Assembly (NCBI GenBank): GCA_028287105.1
Contig: JAQBQH010000316.1
Span: 1 to 53,612 of the forward strand
Reading direction: 5' to 3'
Source: Myxococcales bacterium
Lineage (GTDB): Bacteria > Myxococcota_A > Polyangia > Palsa-1104
Length of the DNA: 53,612 nucleotides
This document shows, in pieces, positions 18,578-29,349 of this stretch (the stretch's first letter is position 1; each line of letters begins with the position of its first letter). The translations under genes and the position numbers were made by a program. The notes below the pieces were generated by a model. That model had not been told where the DNA came from. It saw nothing but the letters and a program-made list of their open reading frames with translations, and made no database searches.

Positions 18578-18631
18578 CGACGGAACGTAACGACCACAGC
18601 GGGCGCTGTCAACGTCGCTGCGTGACCGGGA

Positions 18632-19315
18632 TCAAAAGCGGAACCCGACTTCCAGCTTCGGCGAGAAGAAGCCGCCATCGAAGACGGCGAACGGCGGCGA
18701 GCCGACGCTCAGCGACGAGAAGGTCAGGTCGAGGTGTCCGGCCACCCCGATGTCGATGCCGCGATAGACCTCGACCGAGAGGCCCAGCTCGAGCTGAACG
18801 ACGGGCACGACCGTCTGGACTTCGGTCAGCGGACCGGTGCCGCCAGGCGGCGGCGGCTGGAAATACCAGGCTGCGCTCAAGCCAACACCTGCCGTCAACC
18901 AGGGCCGCAACCTGCCGACGATCGCGTCGAAGACCGCGATCGCGGCGAAGGTCATGTGGGCCAGATGGTGCGACGTATCGGGCTGACGGACGACGAAATC
19001 GGGCGAGAAGCGGGCGTAGCCGAAGTCGAGGCCCGCGCCGAAGCGGATGCGCCGAAGATCGATGAGCGCACGCGTGACCTGGGCGCCCGCTCCCCAACCG
19101 ACCGTGGGAAGGCCGGGCGGCACGCGAAACGCGATCGGCGCGCGACCGTCGGCGCCGATGTGCCACTTGAGCGGCGACGGTGGCGGCGCTTCCGGCTCGG
19201 TCTTGCCGGGCGGAATGTAGCCTTCGGGGGCCGGCTCGGCCTGGGCGCGAGCGGTGCTTGGCGCGATGGCGGCAAAGGCGGCGAACGTAGCGAATACGAG
19301 CGGAAGGAATCGCAC
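18632..19315 (-). CDS. predicted outer-membrane beta-barrel-like protein
   Basis: The 227-residue protein starts at GTG 19315. It has a signal peptide (MRFLPLVFATFAAFAAIAPSTARA) and a short Pro/Glu-rich linker. The remaining sequence shows alternating hydrophobic and polar residues with glycine turns, and ends in Phe (KLEVGFRF), typical of small outer-membrane barrels. No named family is recognised. A TAAGTT -10-like hexamer (reverse strand 19327-19322) lies six bases upstream of the start. It is divergent from the rRNA methyltransferase gene. Confidence 0.7.
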   Translation of the reverse strand: MRFLPLVFATFAAFAAIAPSTARAQAEPAPEGYIPPGKTEPEAPPPSPLKWHIGADGRAPIAFRVPPGLPTVGWGAGAQVTRALIDLRRIRFGAGLDFGYARFSPDFVVRQPDTSHHLAHMTFAAIAVFDAIVGRLRPWLTAGVGLSAAWYFQPPPPGGTGPLTEVQTVVPVVQLELGLSVEVYRGIDIGVAGHLDLTFSSLSVGSPPFAVFDGGFFSPKLEVGFRF

Positions 19316-19321
19316 GCGGGC

Positions 19322-19345
19322 AACTTATCATTGTTGTGGTAGGTT
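19322..19345. promoter_or_regulatory. divergent -10-like elements
   Basis: Minus-strand TAAGTT (19327-19322) precedes the GTG at 19315 by 6 nt. Plus-strand TAGGTT (19340-19345) precedes the ATG at 19354 by 8 nt. The whole gap between the two start codons is 38 bp, so both transcripts would be leaderless or nearly so. Confidence 0.4.
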
Positions 19346-19353
19346 GCGCGGCC

Positions 19354-20532
19354 ATGGCGACGGTGTATCTGAAACGCGGGCGGGCCAATCCTTTGTGGCA
19401 AGGCCATCCCTGGGTCTATTCGGGCGCAATCGCGCGCGAAGAAGGTAGCTATCAGCCCGGCGACATCGTCGACGTGGTCGACACCGAAGGGCGCTTCATC
19501 GGGCGCGGCTTCGTCAATCCACGGTCGCAGATCCGCGTGCGCATGGTGACGACGCGCGACGAGGCGGTCGATGGCGAGCTGATCACGCGGCGCGTGAAGG
19601 AGGCGGTCGGGCTGCGGACGCGGCTCGGCTTCCCGTCGGAGGAGACCAACGCCTATCGTCTGATCAACTCCGAGGGCGATGCGCTGCCGGGCGTGGTCGT
19701 CGATCTCTATGGCGACGTCTGCGCGGTGCAGTTCACGGCGCTCGGGATGAAGAAGCGCGAGGTCGAGCTCTACGACGCCCTGACCGAGGTGCTGGCGCCC
19801 AAGGCGATCGTGGAAGTGGCCGCGGGTGGGTTCGCCCAGGTCGAAGGCTTCGCCTCGGCGACCCGGACGGTGCGCGGCGACGACGCGCTCGCCAAAGAGG
19901 TGCGCTGCAAGGAGAACGGCATCGTGCTGGCGGTCGATCCGCTGCACGGGCAGAAGACCGGCATGTTCCTCGATCAGCGCGAGAACCGGCGGCGGCTGGG
20001 GTCGTTCGCCAAGGGCGCGCGGGTCCTCGACATGTACACCTACGCGGGAGCGTTCGCGCTCAACGCGCTCAAGGGCGGCGCGCGCGAGGCGACCTGCGTG
20101 GATGCGTCGGGACGGGCGCTCGAGCGGGTGCGGCTGCACGCGGAGCTCAACGGGGTCTCGAACATCGAGACCGTCGAGGCCGACGCCTTCCGCTTCCTCG
20201 AGACGGTGCGGCCGAAGAGCTACGACATGGTGGTGCTCGATCCGCCGAAGTTCGCGCGCGCGCGGAAGGATCTCGATGCGGCGCTCAAGGGCTATCAGCG
20301 GCTCAACACGCTCGGTATGAACGCGTGCACCGACGGGGCGCTCTTGGCGACCTGCAGCTGCTCGCAGCTGGTGGACGCCGAGAGCTTCGAGCGCATGCTG
20401 GCGGGCGCGGCCAAGGACGCGGGGCGGCGGGTGCAGCTGCTCGAGAGCTCGTCGCAGGGGCCGGATCACCCGGTGCCGCCGGCGTTCCCCGAGGGGCGCT
20501 ACTTGAAGTTCCTGCTCTGCCGCGTCGTCTAA
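19354..20532 (+). CDS. RlmI-like 23S rRNA cytosine-5 methyltransferase family
   Basis: The 392-residue protein starts at ATG 19354. An N-terminal PUA-like RNA-binding domain (about 1-75, GHPWVYSGAIAREEGSYQPG) is followed by a linker domain with INSEGDALPGVVVDLYG. A class I SAM methyltransferase domain has motif I DMYTYAGAFALNALKGGA and the catalytic-loop DPPKFARAR. The CSCSQLVDAESFERML end is typical of RlmI/RlmCD-type enzymes (COG1092). E. coli RlmI methylates C1962 of 23S rRNA. The rRNA target in this organism is inferred. Confidence 0.92.
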   Translation: MATVYLKRGRANPLWQGHPWVYSGAIAREEGSYQPGDIVDVVDTEGRFIGRGFVNPRSQIRVRMVTTRDEAVDGELITRRVKEAVGLRTRLGFPSEETNAYRLINSEGDALPGVVVDLYGDVCAVQFTALGMKKREVELYDALTEVLAPKAIVEVAAGGFAQVEGFASATRTVRGDDALAKEVRCKENGIVLAVDPLHGQKTGMFLDQRENRRRLGSFAKGARVLDMYTYAGAFALNALKGGAREATCVDASGRALERVRLHAELNGVSNIETVEADAFRFLETVRPKSYDMVVLDPPKFARARKDLDAALKGYQRLNTLGMNACTDGALLATCSCSQLVDAESFERMLAGAAKDAGRRVQLLESSSQGPDHPVPPAFPEGRYLKFLLCRVV

Positions 20533-20536
20533 CGGT

Positions 20537-20932
20537 CTAGAGGCGCGCGCGGCCGAGGCGGCGCGCCAGGGCGGCGACGCCCGAGGGCGGCAGCGCCAGA
20601 CCCGCCGCTACCATGGCGACGAGGAAGGCGACCTTGCGCGGCGCCGTCGCCAGGCGCGCGGCGACGTGGGTGTCGCCGGCGAATTCGACGCCGGCGATCC
20701 AGCCCGAGAGCGCGCCCATGACGGTGACGACGAAGAGCGGCACGAGCCACCAGGCCGAGACGCGCGCGGCGCGCCAGGCGACGGCGGCGAGCGTGGCGCA
20801 CAGGAGGAGCGCCGCGACGACGATCCACTCCGAGCGCGCCATCGAGCCGGTGCCGCGCGGATCGCCGCCGACGAGACCGACGGTGGTCACGCCGACGAGC
20901 GCGACGACGACGACGGGGGCGAGCGTCTTCAC
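20537..20932 (-). CDS. small four-helix membrane protein
   Basis: The 131-residue protein has about four hydrophobic segments (near 5-25, 35-54, 60-82 and 100-120) separated by short Arg-rich loops. There is no recognised family. The start overlaps the stop of the upstream gene by 4 nt (ATGA), so translation is coupled. The 3' end faces the methyltransferase gene with only 4 nt between stops. Confidence 0.65.
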   Translation of the reverse strand: MKTLAPVVVVALVGVTTVGLVGGDPRGTGSMARSEWIVVAALLLCATLAAVAWRAARVSAWWLVPLFVVTVMGALSGWIAGVEFAGDTHVAARLATAPRKVAFLVAMVAAGLALPPSGVAALARRLGRARL

Positions 20933-21204
20933 GCCGCTTGCGGCGTGGCGGGAATCGGGCGATGGAACGTGAGGCGGTAGACGCTGTTCTCGGTCTCGAC
21001 GTAGACCGACTCGCCGTCGGGGTCGGCGAGCACGCGACGGACGGGCGTGGTGATCATGCGGTGCCCGTTGGGATCGCGAAAAATGACCATGCCGCGACCA
21101 ACTACCGGATAGCTGACGAGAAAGCCGTTGTAAACACGGCCGACGCCAACCGCGGCGCGTTCGCGCCCATGATCGCGGATCTTGCGCGCAGTCACGTTGG
21201 TCAT
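20929..21204 (-). CDS. small conserved-looking beta-rich protein
   Basis: From ATG 21204 the product is 91 residues. It contains a beta-strand-rich core, VYNGFLVSYPVVGRGMVIFRD, then TTPVRRVLADPDGESVYVETENSVYRLTFHR. It has no signal peptide and no enzyme motif. The pattern of alternating strands and turns, coupled translation with the downstream membrane protein gene and the phase-consistent length make it more than a chance ORF. I do not recognise the family. Confidence 0.6.
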   Translation of the reverse strand: MTNVTARKIRDHGRERAAVGVGRVYNGFLVSYPVVGRGMVIFRDPNGHRMITTPVRRVLADPDGESVYVETENSVYRLTFHRPIPATPQAA

Positions 21205-21214
21205 GGCCTTACAG

Positions 21215-21231
21215 TCGGCTCGCTCAGCCGA
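21215..21231. promoter_or_regulatory. inverted repeat in divergent gap
   Basis: TCGGCT (21215-21220) and AGCCGA (21226-21231) flank a 5-nt centre between the divergent starts at 21204 and 21286. It could be an operator or a short hairpin. A TAAAAC hexamer at 21274-21279 lies 6 nt before the ATG at 21286. Confidence 0.35.
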
Positions 21232-21285
21232 GTCACGCCTCAATTCTACGCGCCACAAATAGCGCAGTCACGGTAAAACTTGTCC

Positions 21286-22161
21286 ATGGCGAGCGGAGTG
21301 ACGCAGCAAGTCAACGACGGCGGCGAGCCCTTCACCGTCGAGGGCGCACCGTGGATTCGCGTCGTTCCGCTACGTACGCCCACACTTCCGCCGGCGACGC
21401 GCACCAACTGCTACCTGGTCGGCGACGCGGGGCGGGCGATCGCCATCGACCCGGCGACGCCCTACTCCGACGAGCAGGATCGGCTGGATGACTTTGTGCA
21501 ACTGCACAATATTCGCCTGAGCGAAATTGTGCTCACGCATCATCACCTCGACCACGTCGGCGATGCCACGCGGCTGGCGGCGAAGCACGGCGTCGGCATC
21601 GCGGCCCACGCGGTGACGGCGGACAAGCTGCGCGGCCGCGTCGCCGTGACGCGCGAGATTGCGGATGGCGAACGGCTCGACGTCGGCCCGCGCGGGCTGC
21701 GGGCGAAGTTCACGCCCGGCCACGCCCCGGGTCACCTCTGCTTCGTCGACGAGGCGGCGTCGTCGATCGTGGCCGGAGACATGGTCGCGTCGCTGGGGAC
21801 GATCATCGTGGAGCCGGACGACGGCGGCGACATGCGCATCTACCTCGAGTCGCTGCAAGCGTTGCGGGCCGAGGTCGCTGCCGGCATGCGGCGCCTCCTG
21901 CCTGCGCACGGCGCGCCGGTGGACGATGGCGGGGCGCTGCTCGACCACTACGTCGCGCACCGTCTCGGCCGCGAAGCGCGCGTGGCGGCGGCGCTCACCG
22001 GCGAAGCGCAGGAGGTCGTGGCGCTGGTGCCGCCCGCCTATCCCGACGTTTCGCCCGCGCTCTACGGTCTCGCCGCGCGCTCGCTGCTCGCGCACCTCAT
22101 CAAGCTCGAATACGATGGCCACGCCCGCCGTCACGCCGACGGCCGCTGGAGCCGCGCCTGA
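21286..22161 (+). CDS. MBL-fold metallohydrolase, LACTB2/glyoxalase-II-like
   Basis: The 291-residue protein starts at ATG 21286. It has the metallo-beta-lactamase motif THHHLDHVGD at about 86-95, a second His in FTPGHAPGHLCF, Asp in VAGDMVASLG and a later His in LPAHGAPV. The C-terminal 70 residues form a winged-helix-like extension (LYGLAARSLLAHLIKLEYDG), the arrangement of LACTB2-type hydrolases, some of which act as endoribonucleases and others on thioesters. The substrate is not predictable. It stands alone and converges on the GNAT gene. Confidence 0.9.
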   Translation: MASGVTQQVNDGGEPFTVEGAPWIRVVPLRTPTLPPATRTNCYLVGDAGRAIAIDPATPYSDEQDRLDDFVQLHNIRLSEIVLTHHHLDHVGDATRLAAKHGVGIAAHAVTADKLRGRVAVTREIADGERLDVGPRGLRAKFTPGHAPGHLCFVDEAASSIVAGDMVASLGTIIVEPDDGGDMRIYLESLQALRAEVAAGMRRLLPAHGAPVDDGGALLDHYVAHRLGREARVAAALTGEAQEVVALVPPAYPDVSPALYGLAARSLLAHLIKLEYDGHARRHADGRWSRA

Positions 22162-22183
22162 AGCCCGCTCGCGCCTCCTGCCC

Positions 22184-22633
22184 CTACCCCAGCTCCAACT
22201 TCATCCCCACGTGCGACGCCACGAACCCGAGCCGCTCGTAAAACCGATGCGCATCCACCCGCTGGCCGTGCGACGTCAGCTGCACCCGCCGACAGCCCGC
22301 CTCCCGCGCGCGCCCAATCGCCCAGCGCATCATCTCCGCGCCCACGCCCCGCCCGCGCACCGCCGCCGCCACGCGCACCGCCTCGATCTCGGCCACCTTG
22401 CTCCCGCCGTGCGACAGATGCGTGATGAAGGTCAGCTGAAAGGTCCCGACGACCGCGCCGCCCTCGTCCTCCGCCACCATCAGCTCGTGATTGGCGTCGG
22501 CGTCGATGACCTCGAACGCGGCGAGGTAGCCGCCCAGCCGGCGCGGATGCTCACGCCCCGCCCCCAGGAAGTCGTCCGCATACAGCGCCACCAACGCCGC
22601 CACATCCTCGCGACGCGCGCGCCGGATCTGCAT
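22184..22633 (-). CDS. GNAT family N-acetyltransferase
   Basis: The 149-residue protein contains the GNAT acetyl-CoA-binding motif RGRGVGAEMM (about 93-102) within IEAVRVAAAVRGRG, and the C-terminal YERLGF motif. Its ATG overlaps the stop codon of the BatE-like gene by one base (TGATG). It is thus the last cistron of the MoxR/Bat operon rather than an independent gene. The substrate is unknown; acetylation of a small molecule or of a protein terminus is possible. The chosen ATG excludes an upstream frame extension lying inside the BatE gene. Confidence 0.88.
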   Translation of the reverse strand: MQIRRARREDVAALVALYADDFLGAGREHPRRLGGYLAAFEVIDADANHELMVAEDEGGAVVGTFQLTFITHLSHGGSKVAEIEAVRVAAAVRGRGVGAEMMRWAIGRAREAGCRRVQLTSHGQRVDAHRFYERLGFVASHVGMKLELG

Positions 22634-23430
22634 CAGAGCCGCCCGAGGTCGCGCTCGCGCACCCAGCCCTCGAGCCCGTTGGCCAACCTGATGCGCACCC
22701 AGTCCTGCTCCTTCTCCGTCACCCGCACCCGCAGCCCCGCGTGCACGCCGAACACCGACTGGTAATTCGGGTCCGGACCCTCTTTGACCTGAACCTGATC
22801 GGGCAGCACGATCGCCTGCTCCACGCGATCGGCCAGATAGAGCCGCGCACCGAGCAAGGCGCCGCCGATGAGCGCACCGAAGCCGAGGAAGGCAAAGCCC
22901 GCCCACATGCCGACGCGCAAGAAGCCCGGCTGCACGAAGTGCAGGACGATCAGCACCACGAACAGCCCGACGTAGAGCGCCAGGAAGAGCCAGCTCGCCC
23001 AGTTGACCGTGACTTGTCCCGCCAGGCGCATCCAGAACGGCTGCGCCTCGACGCCGGCCAACCGGTCTTCGCCCTTCTTGCGGGCCGCGTCGCGCGCGAC
23101 CGAGAGATTGAAGCGCACGTCTTCCTGCGACGGGTCGAGCTCCAGCGCCCGCTCGTAGGCGTAGATGGCCGGGCCGAGCTGCCCCGATTTCAAGTACGCG
23201 TTGCCGAGGTTGTAGAAGAGGTCGGCCGAGATGACGCCGAGCGCGGCGACCTGCTCGTAGGCCTCGACCGATTCCTGGTAGCGACCGTGGAAGTAGGCAT
23301 CGTTGCCGCGACGGAAGGTGGCGTCCTTGGAGGCCGCGATCTCGGTGTCGGCTGCGAACGCCGACCCGGCGACGCCCAAGACTGCGAAGGCTGCGCTGAC
23401 GAGCGCAGCGACGAGAACGAGCGTCTTCAT
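22633..23430 (-). CDS. BatE-like TPR protein with SH3-like domain
   Basis: The 265-residue protein has a signal peptide (about 1-27) and three TPR-like units at about 40-125 (GNDAYFHGRYQESVEAYEQV, LFYNLGNAYLKSGQLGPAIYAY, ALELDPSQEDVRFNL). Two transmembrane helices (about 150-200) and a C-terminal bacterial SH3 domain (VQVKEGPDPNYQSVFGVHAGLRVRVTEK) complete it. This is the usual layout of BatE in Bacteroides-type aerotolerance operons. The start shares a 4-nt ATGA overlap with the end of BatD. TPR modules probably scaffold the VWA proteins encoded upstream. Confidence 0.85.
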   Translation of the reverse strand: MKTLVLVAALVSAAFAVLGVAGSAFAADTEIAASKDATFRRGNDAYFHGRYQESVEAYEQVAALGVISADLFYNLGNAYLKSGQLGPAIYAYERALELDPSQEDVRFNLSVARDAARKKGEDRLAGVEAQPFWMRLAGQVTVNWASWLFLALYVGLFVVLIVLHFVQPGFLRVGMWAGFAFLGFGALIGGALLGARLYLADRVEQAIVLPDQVQVKEGPDPNYQSVFGVHAGLRVRVTEKEQDWVRIRLANGLEGWVRERDLGRL

Positions 23431-25249
23431 GCCGCCACCTCCTTCTCCGCCGGTCGCACCTTTTCGATCAAACCGAGCAGCGCGCGCACGCGCCTGAGCG
23501 CCGCCCGCATCTCGCCCGGCCCCGACGCCGACGGTGCGAAACGCGAAAAGTCGCAGTTCTCGAGCTCCTTGACCGTCGACTCGGCGGTCTCCTTGGAGAA
23601 GCCGCGCTGCAAGAGATGCTCGCGCAGCTCCCCGAGCGTGAGCGCCTCGACCTTGGCGCCGAGCCGATACTCGAGATGCTCGTACAACACGCGCGCGCAC
23701 TCGCCGAAGAAGGCCGACGGCCGCTGCGCCCGGATGTGGTACTCGGCCACGCGCAGTCGCCGTCGCGCCGAGCGCCGCGCGCGCCGGCGCTTGGAGCCCG
23801 CGGTCTCGCGGCCGAGCCGGCGGCGCAGCGCATCGAGGATGAGCACGAGGAGCCACGCGCCCGGCGGCCCCGCCAGGATGATGAGCCCGAGCCGCCCGCG
23901 AAACAGCCGGTCGCCGACGTTCGAGCGCACCGACGCGCGATTGCGGATGGGACGCACCTGCTGCCCGAGGAGGTTCTCGCTCGTCGCTGCCGGCGCCGCT
24001 TCCACCGCGGTCGGGTCGCCCTCGACGGTGAGCTCGATCGGCTGCGTGCGCGCGACCCCATATTTGGCGAGCGCGGGATCGAAGTAGGGCAACGCCATCG
24101 CCGGCACCGAGAGCTTGCCGCCCTTCGACGGCAAGAGGAGGTAGGTGTAGACTTTCTGGCCGTGCACTTCGTCGCCGGGCTCGATGGTCTCCTTCGTCGT
24201 CGGCTCGTAGACGCGAAAGCCTTCGACCCGCTCGAGCTTGGGGAGCCGCACGTTGCGAATGTTGCCGGCGCCGCGGATGGTCACCTTCCAGGTCACCGCT
24301 TCGCCCGCCTTGACCGCCGTGCGATCGAGCGACGACGACAGCTCGAAGCGCCCCACGTTGGACGCCTCGAATCCGACCGGCCGCCCGTCGACGGGGAGCG
24401 GCATGACCTCGACGGTGATCGCCTTCGACTTGCGCGAATCGGAGGCGCCGGGACGAAACGCGGTCTGCATCGTCGTCGCCTCGGCCTCGAGCGCCGTGAT
24501 GGCGAGCTTGCCCGACTTGAGCGGGAAGAGCGCCTTCTTCAGCAGCAGCGCCACGGCGAACTCGTGCCCTTTGACGACGGCGCGATCCCACGCGAGGTGC
24601 GTCGTCGGCACGAAGAGATCTTCGCTCCAGAAATCTTCGTACTTGGGCTCGGCCAGGGGGCGGTACTTCAAGATCTCGCTCTGCGTGTAGAGCCGCCAGC
24701 TCGCGGTGACCTGCTGACCGACGTAGACGCGCGGCTTGTCGACACCGGCGTCGACGTAGAGATCCTCGTCGCCGCGCAGCGACTCCGGCGGCGGCAGGCT
24801 GTCGATGCCCGACGGCGAAACGTTGGCGCCCTTGGACGAGATCGCGTTCTTGAGCGGCGCGCCGACGTGGACCGTCAGCTCGCGCGTCTTGAGCTCGGTG
24901 CCGGCGATACGCACCGACGCCGGCAGGATCTTGAGCGCGCCCTTCTTCTTGGGCCGATAGACATAGACGTGCTGCTCGATGATGCGCACCGTCGAGCGGC
25001 CGTTCACCATCGAGAACTGGGTCTGCTCGCTCGAGCCGGTGTGCGCGAGATCGAAGTCGGGCGCGACGGGCGGGCGATAGGACTCGAACGCCTGCGAGCC
25101 GTTGCGCTCGAGCGTGATGGTCAGCTCGACCTGCTGATCGAGCGTGATGTTCTCGGAGGTCAAGGCGGCATCGAAGCGCACGCCCGCGGCATCGGCGCGC
25201 GCGACACCGGCGACGACGACGAGGGCGAGGAGCGCGAACAGGGGTCTCA

Positions 25250-25250
<1 letters not shown>
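23427..25250 (-). CDS. BatD family protein
   Basis: The 607-residue protein has a signal peptide (about 1-20) and several immunoglobulin-like beta domains (DAALTSENITLDQQVELTIT, VYVYRPKKKGALKILPASVRI and similar stretches). A transmembrane helix lies at about 455-475 (LIILAGPPGAWLLVLIL), followed by a cytoplasmic helical tail. It matches the BatD oxygen-tolerance family, thought to form a membrane complex with BatA and BatB. The ATG at 25250 overlaps the upstream stop by one base (TGATG); a TTG one codon earlier is less likely. It is one of two BatD-like genes in the operon. Confidence 0.87.
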
Positions 25251-27157
<1,907 letters not shown>

Positions 27158-27173
27158 GGTTGCGCCCGCTCGC

Positions 27174-28283
27174 TCAGGGGAATCTCCGGAATCGGGTGAG
27201 CGACAACAGGATCTCCAGCAGCGTCAGGAGGAGCGCCGGCGCGATCAGCATCGGGTAGAGCTCGGCGTAGTGAGGAGTTTGCGCCTTCAGCTTGCTGCGG
27301 TCGAGATCGTCGAGAATGGCCTGGAAGCGGCTTTCGAGCGCCTCGTTGTCGGTGGCGAGGAACGGCATGCCGCCGGTCGCGTCGGCGATCTCCTCGAGCA
27401 ATTTGGGATTGACCGGATAGCGCGGCTGCGGACGGATCCAGTTGCCGAAGCGGTCCTGGCCGGCGGGGGCGTTGGCGGCGAGCGTGTCGCGTCCGATCAA
27501 GATGGTGAAGATTTTGACGCCGAAGGTCTGGGCGAACTTGGCCGCCTTGCGCGGATCGAGCTTGGAGGCGTTGTCGTCGCCGTCGGTGACGAGGACGATC
27601 ACCTTCGACTTGGCGGACGATTTGCGCAACCGATTGATGGCGGTGCCGAGCGCGTTGCCGATGGCGGTGCCGCGGCCGTCGATGAGGTTGAGCCGCACGT
27701 CCTTGAGCAGACCGACGACGGCGCGGGTGTCGAGCGTGAGCGGGCACTGCGTGAACGCTTCCTTGCCGAAGATGACGAGGCCGATGCGATCGGTCGGGTT
27801 GCGCTGGATGAACGACTCGATGACGCGCTTGGCGGCGGTGATGCGGTCGGGAACGAGGTCGGTCTCGGCCATCGAGTTCGAGACATCGAGCGCGATGACG
27901 ATGTCGATGCCTTCGACCTCGGCCGGATCGTTGGTCATGCGCTGCGGCCGCGCCAACGCGACGGCGACGAGGCCAATGGCGACGAGCAGACAGGCGCGCG
28001 GCAGGTGCATGAGGTAGCCGAACGCGCCCTGCGAGGTGGCGAGCAGATCGTGCGTGCGCGAGAACGCCATGGTGCCGACGCGGCGGCGATCGAGGTAGAA
28101 GCTGACCCACGCGCCCAGCGGCACGGCGGCCAGCAGCACCAGCGCGCCGCGATTGCGCCAGTGTACGTCGGTGCCGCGCAGCGCCAAAAAGAAGTAGACC
28201 GCGAAGGGCAGCGCGATCGCCAGCGTCAGCAGATACGGCGACAGGCCGCGCCAGATGCGCTGCTTGCGCGTCGGATCAACCAT
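27174..28283 (-). CDS. BatA-like von Willebrand A membrane protein
   Basis: The 369-residue protein starts at ATG 28283; the longer frame upstream lies inside the neighbouring gene. It has N-terminal transmembrane helices (about 15-32 and 42-60), another near 100-120, and a VWA domain with MIDAS motif DVSNS and Thr/Asp ligands (LVTDGDDNASK). A C-terminal transmembrane helix ends it (MLIAPALLLTLLEILLSL). BatA-type proteins pair with BatB in aerotolerance operons and with MoxR AAA+ ATPases. The start overlaps the stop of the BatD-like gene upstream by 8 nt. Confidence 0.88.
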   Translation of the reverse strand: MVDPTRKQRIWRGLSPYLLTLAIALPFAVYFFLALRGTDVHWRNRGALVLLAAVPLGAWVSFYLDRRRVGTMAFSRTHDLLATSQGAFGYLMHLPRACLLVAIGLVAVALARPQRMTNDPAEVEGIDIVIALDVSNSMAETDLVPDRITAAKRVIESFIQRNPTDRIGLVIFGKEAFTQCPLTLDTRAVVGLLKDVRLNLIDGRGTAIGNALGTAINRLRKSSAKSKVIVLVTDGDDNASKLDPRKAAKFAQTFGVKIFTILIGRDTLAANAPAGQDRFGNWIRPQPRYPVNPKLLEEIADATGGMPFLATDNEALESRFQAILDDLDRSKLKAQTPHYAELYPMLIAPALLLTLLEILLSLTRFRRFP

Positions 28284-29349
28284 TGTCGAGATCCTGGCGC
28301 GGCAGGCGGACCGGACCCGAGATCGACTGCGCGACCGCCTCGAGCGGCGCCGACGTCGAGAGCACGATCGCCTGCCCGGCGTCGAGCGCCCCGACGGCGG
28401 TGGCGTCGGTGGAGCCGGCCTTGGCGAACTTGACGAGATCGCAGTCGGCGAAGAAGCGACGCAGCTCGCCGCCTTCGCCGACGAGGTGCTCGGCGCGTCG
28501 CCCAAGCTCGTCGAGCACCTCGGTGGTGGTCATCTCGAGCGCGTCGAAGCCGTAGCGGGCGCCGAGGTACTCGCGCACGATCTCGGTGAGCGCGAAGTAG
28601 AACGGGCGATAGCCGTCGGCGGCGAAGTTGCCGGCGGCGCGCAGGGCGTTGAGCTTCTCGATGGCGACGGCGTCGGGCGCGCGCTTGGGCACGGCGGCGG
28701 CGGCGACGATGGCGCCAGGCAGGCGGCGCTTCCAGGCGCGGCGAATGAAGAGGCCGGCGACGGTGAGCAGGAGCGCGCCGCCGAGAACCGCGCCGCCCCA
28801 CTTGAGCGCACGCACGACGCGCTGATCTTCGACCCACGCCGAGCGCGGCGGGCGCTCGGGCTGCGGCTCGGGGCGCGCCTCGTCGGCGGCGACGAGCGGG
28901 CGGATGGTCACCGAGAGCGCGTCGGTCTCGACGGTGCGGACGTCGCCCTTCGGGTTGATGTAGCTGACCTCGATGGTGGGGATCTCGAGCTCCCCGGTCT
29001 CGTAGGCGGCGACGCCGATGACGAAGCGATGCGAGCGGCGCCCGTCGCCGAGGTCGCGGCCGTTGCGATCGCCGTCGTTGCGGTCGAGGATCTCGAGCTT
29101 GCCCAGCTCCAGCTTGGCCGGCAATGTCACGGCGATCCCCGCCTTGGCCACCGCGCTCACCGTCAGCGTCAGCCGATCCCCGACATGCGCCTCCGCCTTA
29201 TCCAATGACGCCCCCACCGTCGGCGCATCATCATCCTCCCCGCCCAAATCCGGCGCGGCATACACCGAGCCCCCGAGCATCCCGATCAGCATCAGGCTGA
29301 GAGCTGAGAGCTGACGGCTGATGGCCTTTTTCCCCGGCGCCCACCGCAT
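28276..29349 (-). CDS. BatD-like/DUF4381-type membrane protein
   Basis: The 357-residue protein has a signal peptide (about 1-31) and an immunoglobulin-like beta domain (SLDKAEAHVGDRLTLTVSAV). An acidic Pro-rich linker leads to a transmembrane helix at about 185-205 and a cytoplasmic helical domain with YFALTEIVREYLGARYGFDA, a pattern of the region found in BatD and DUF4381 proteins. It probably forms the membrane complex with BatA. Its start and stop overlap the neighbours (TGATG with DUF58; 8 nt with BatA). It is distinct in sequence from the long BatD at 23427. Confidence 0.75.
   Translation of the reverse strand: MRWAPGKKAISRQLSALSLMLIGMLGGSVYAAPDLGGEDDDAPTVGASLDKAEAHVGDRLTLTVSAVAKAGIAVTLPAKLELGKLEILDRNDGDRNGRDLGDGRRSHRFVIGVAAYETGELEIPTIEVSYINPKGDVRTVETDALSVTIRPLVAADEARPEPQPERPPRSAWVEDQRVVRALKWGGAVLGGALLLTVAGLFIRRAWKRRLPGAIVAAAAVPKRAPDAVAIEKLNALRAAGNFAADGYRPFYFALTEIVREYLGARYGFDALEMTTTEVLDELGRRAEHLVGEGGELRRFFADCDLVKFAKAGSTDATAVGALDAGQAIVLSTSAPLEAVAQSISGPVRLPRQDLDNG

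Noticed and set aside
18609-19388. 259-residue minus-strand ORF overlapping the outer-membrane-like gene
   Set aside because: It lies in a different frame from the ORF with the signal peptide and C-terminal Phe and is Arg-rich without motifs.
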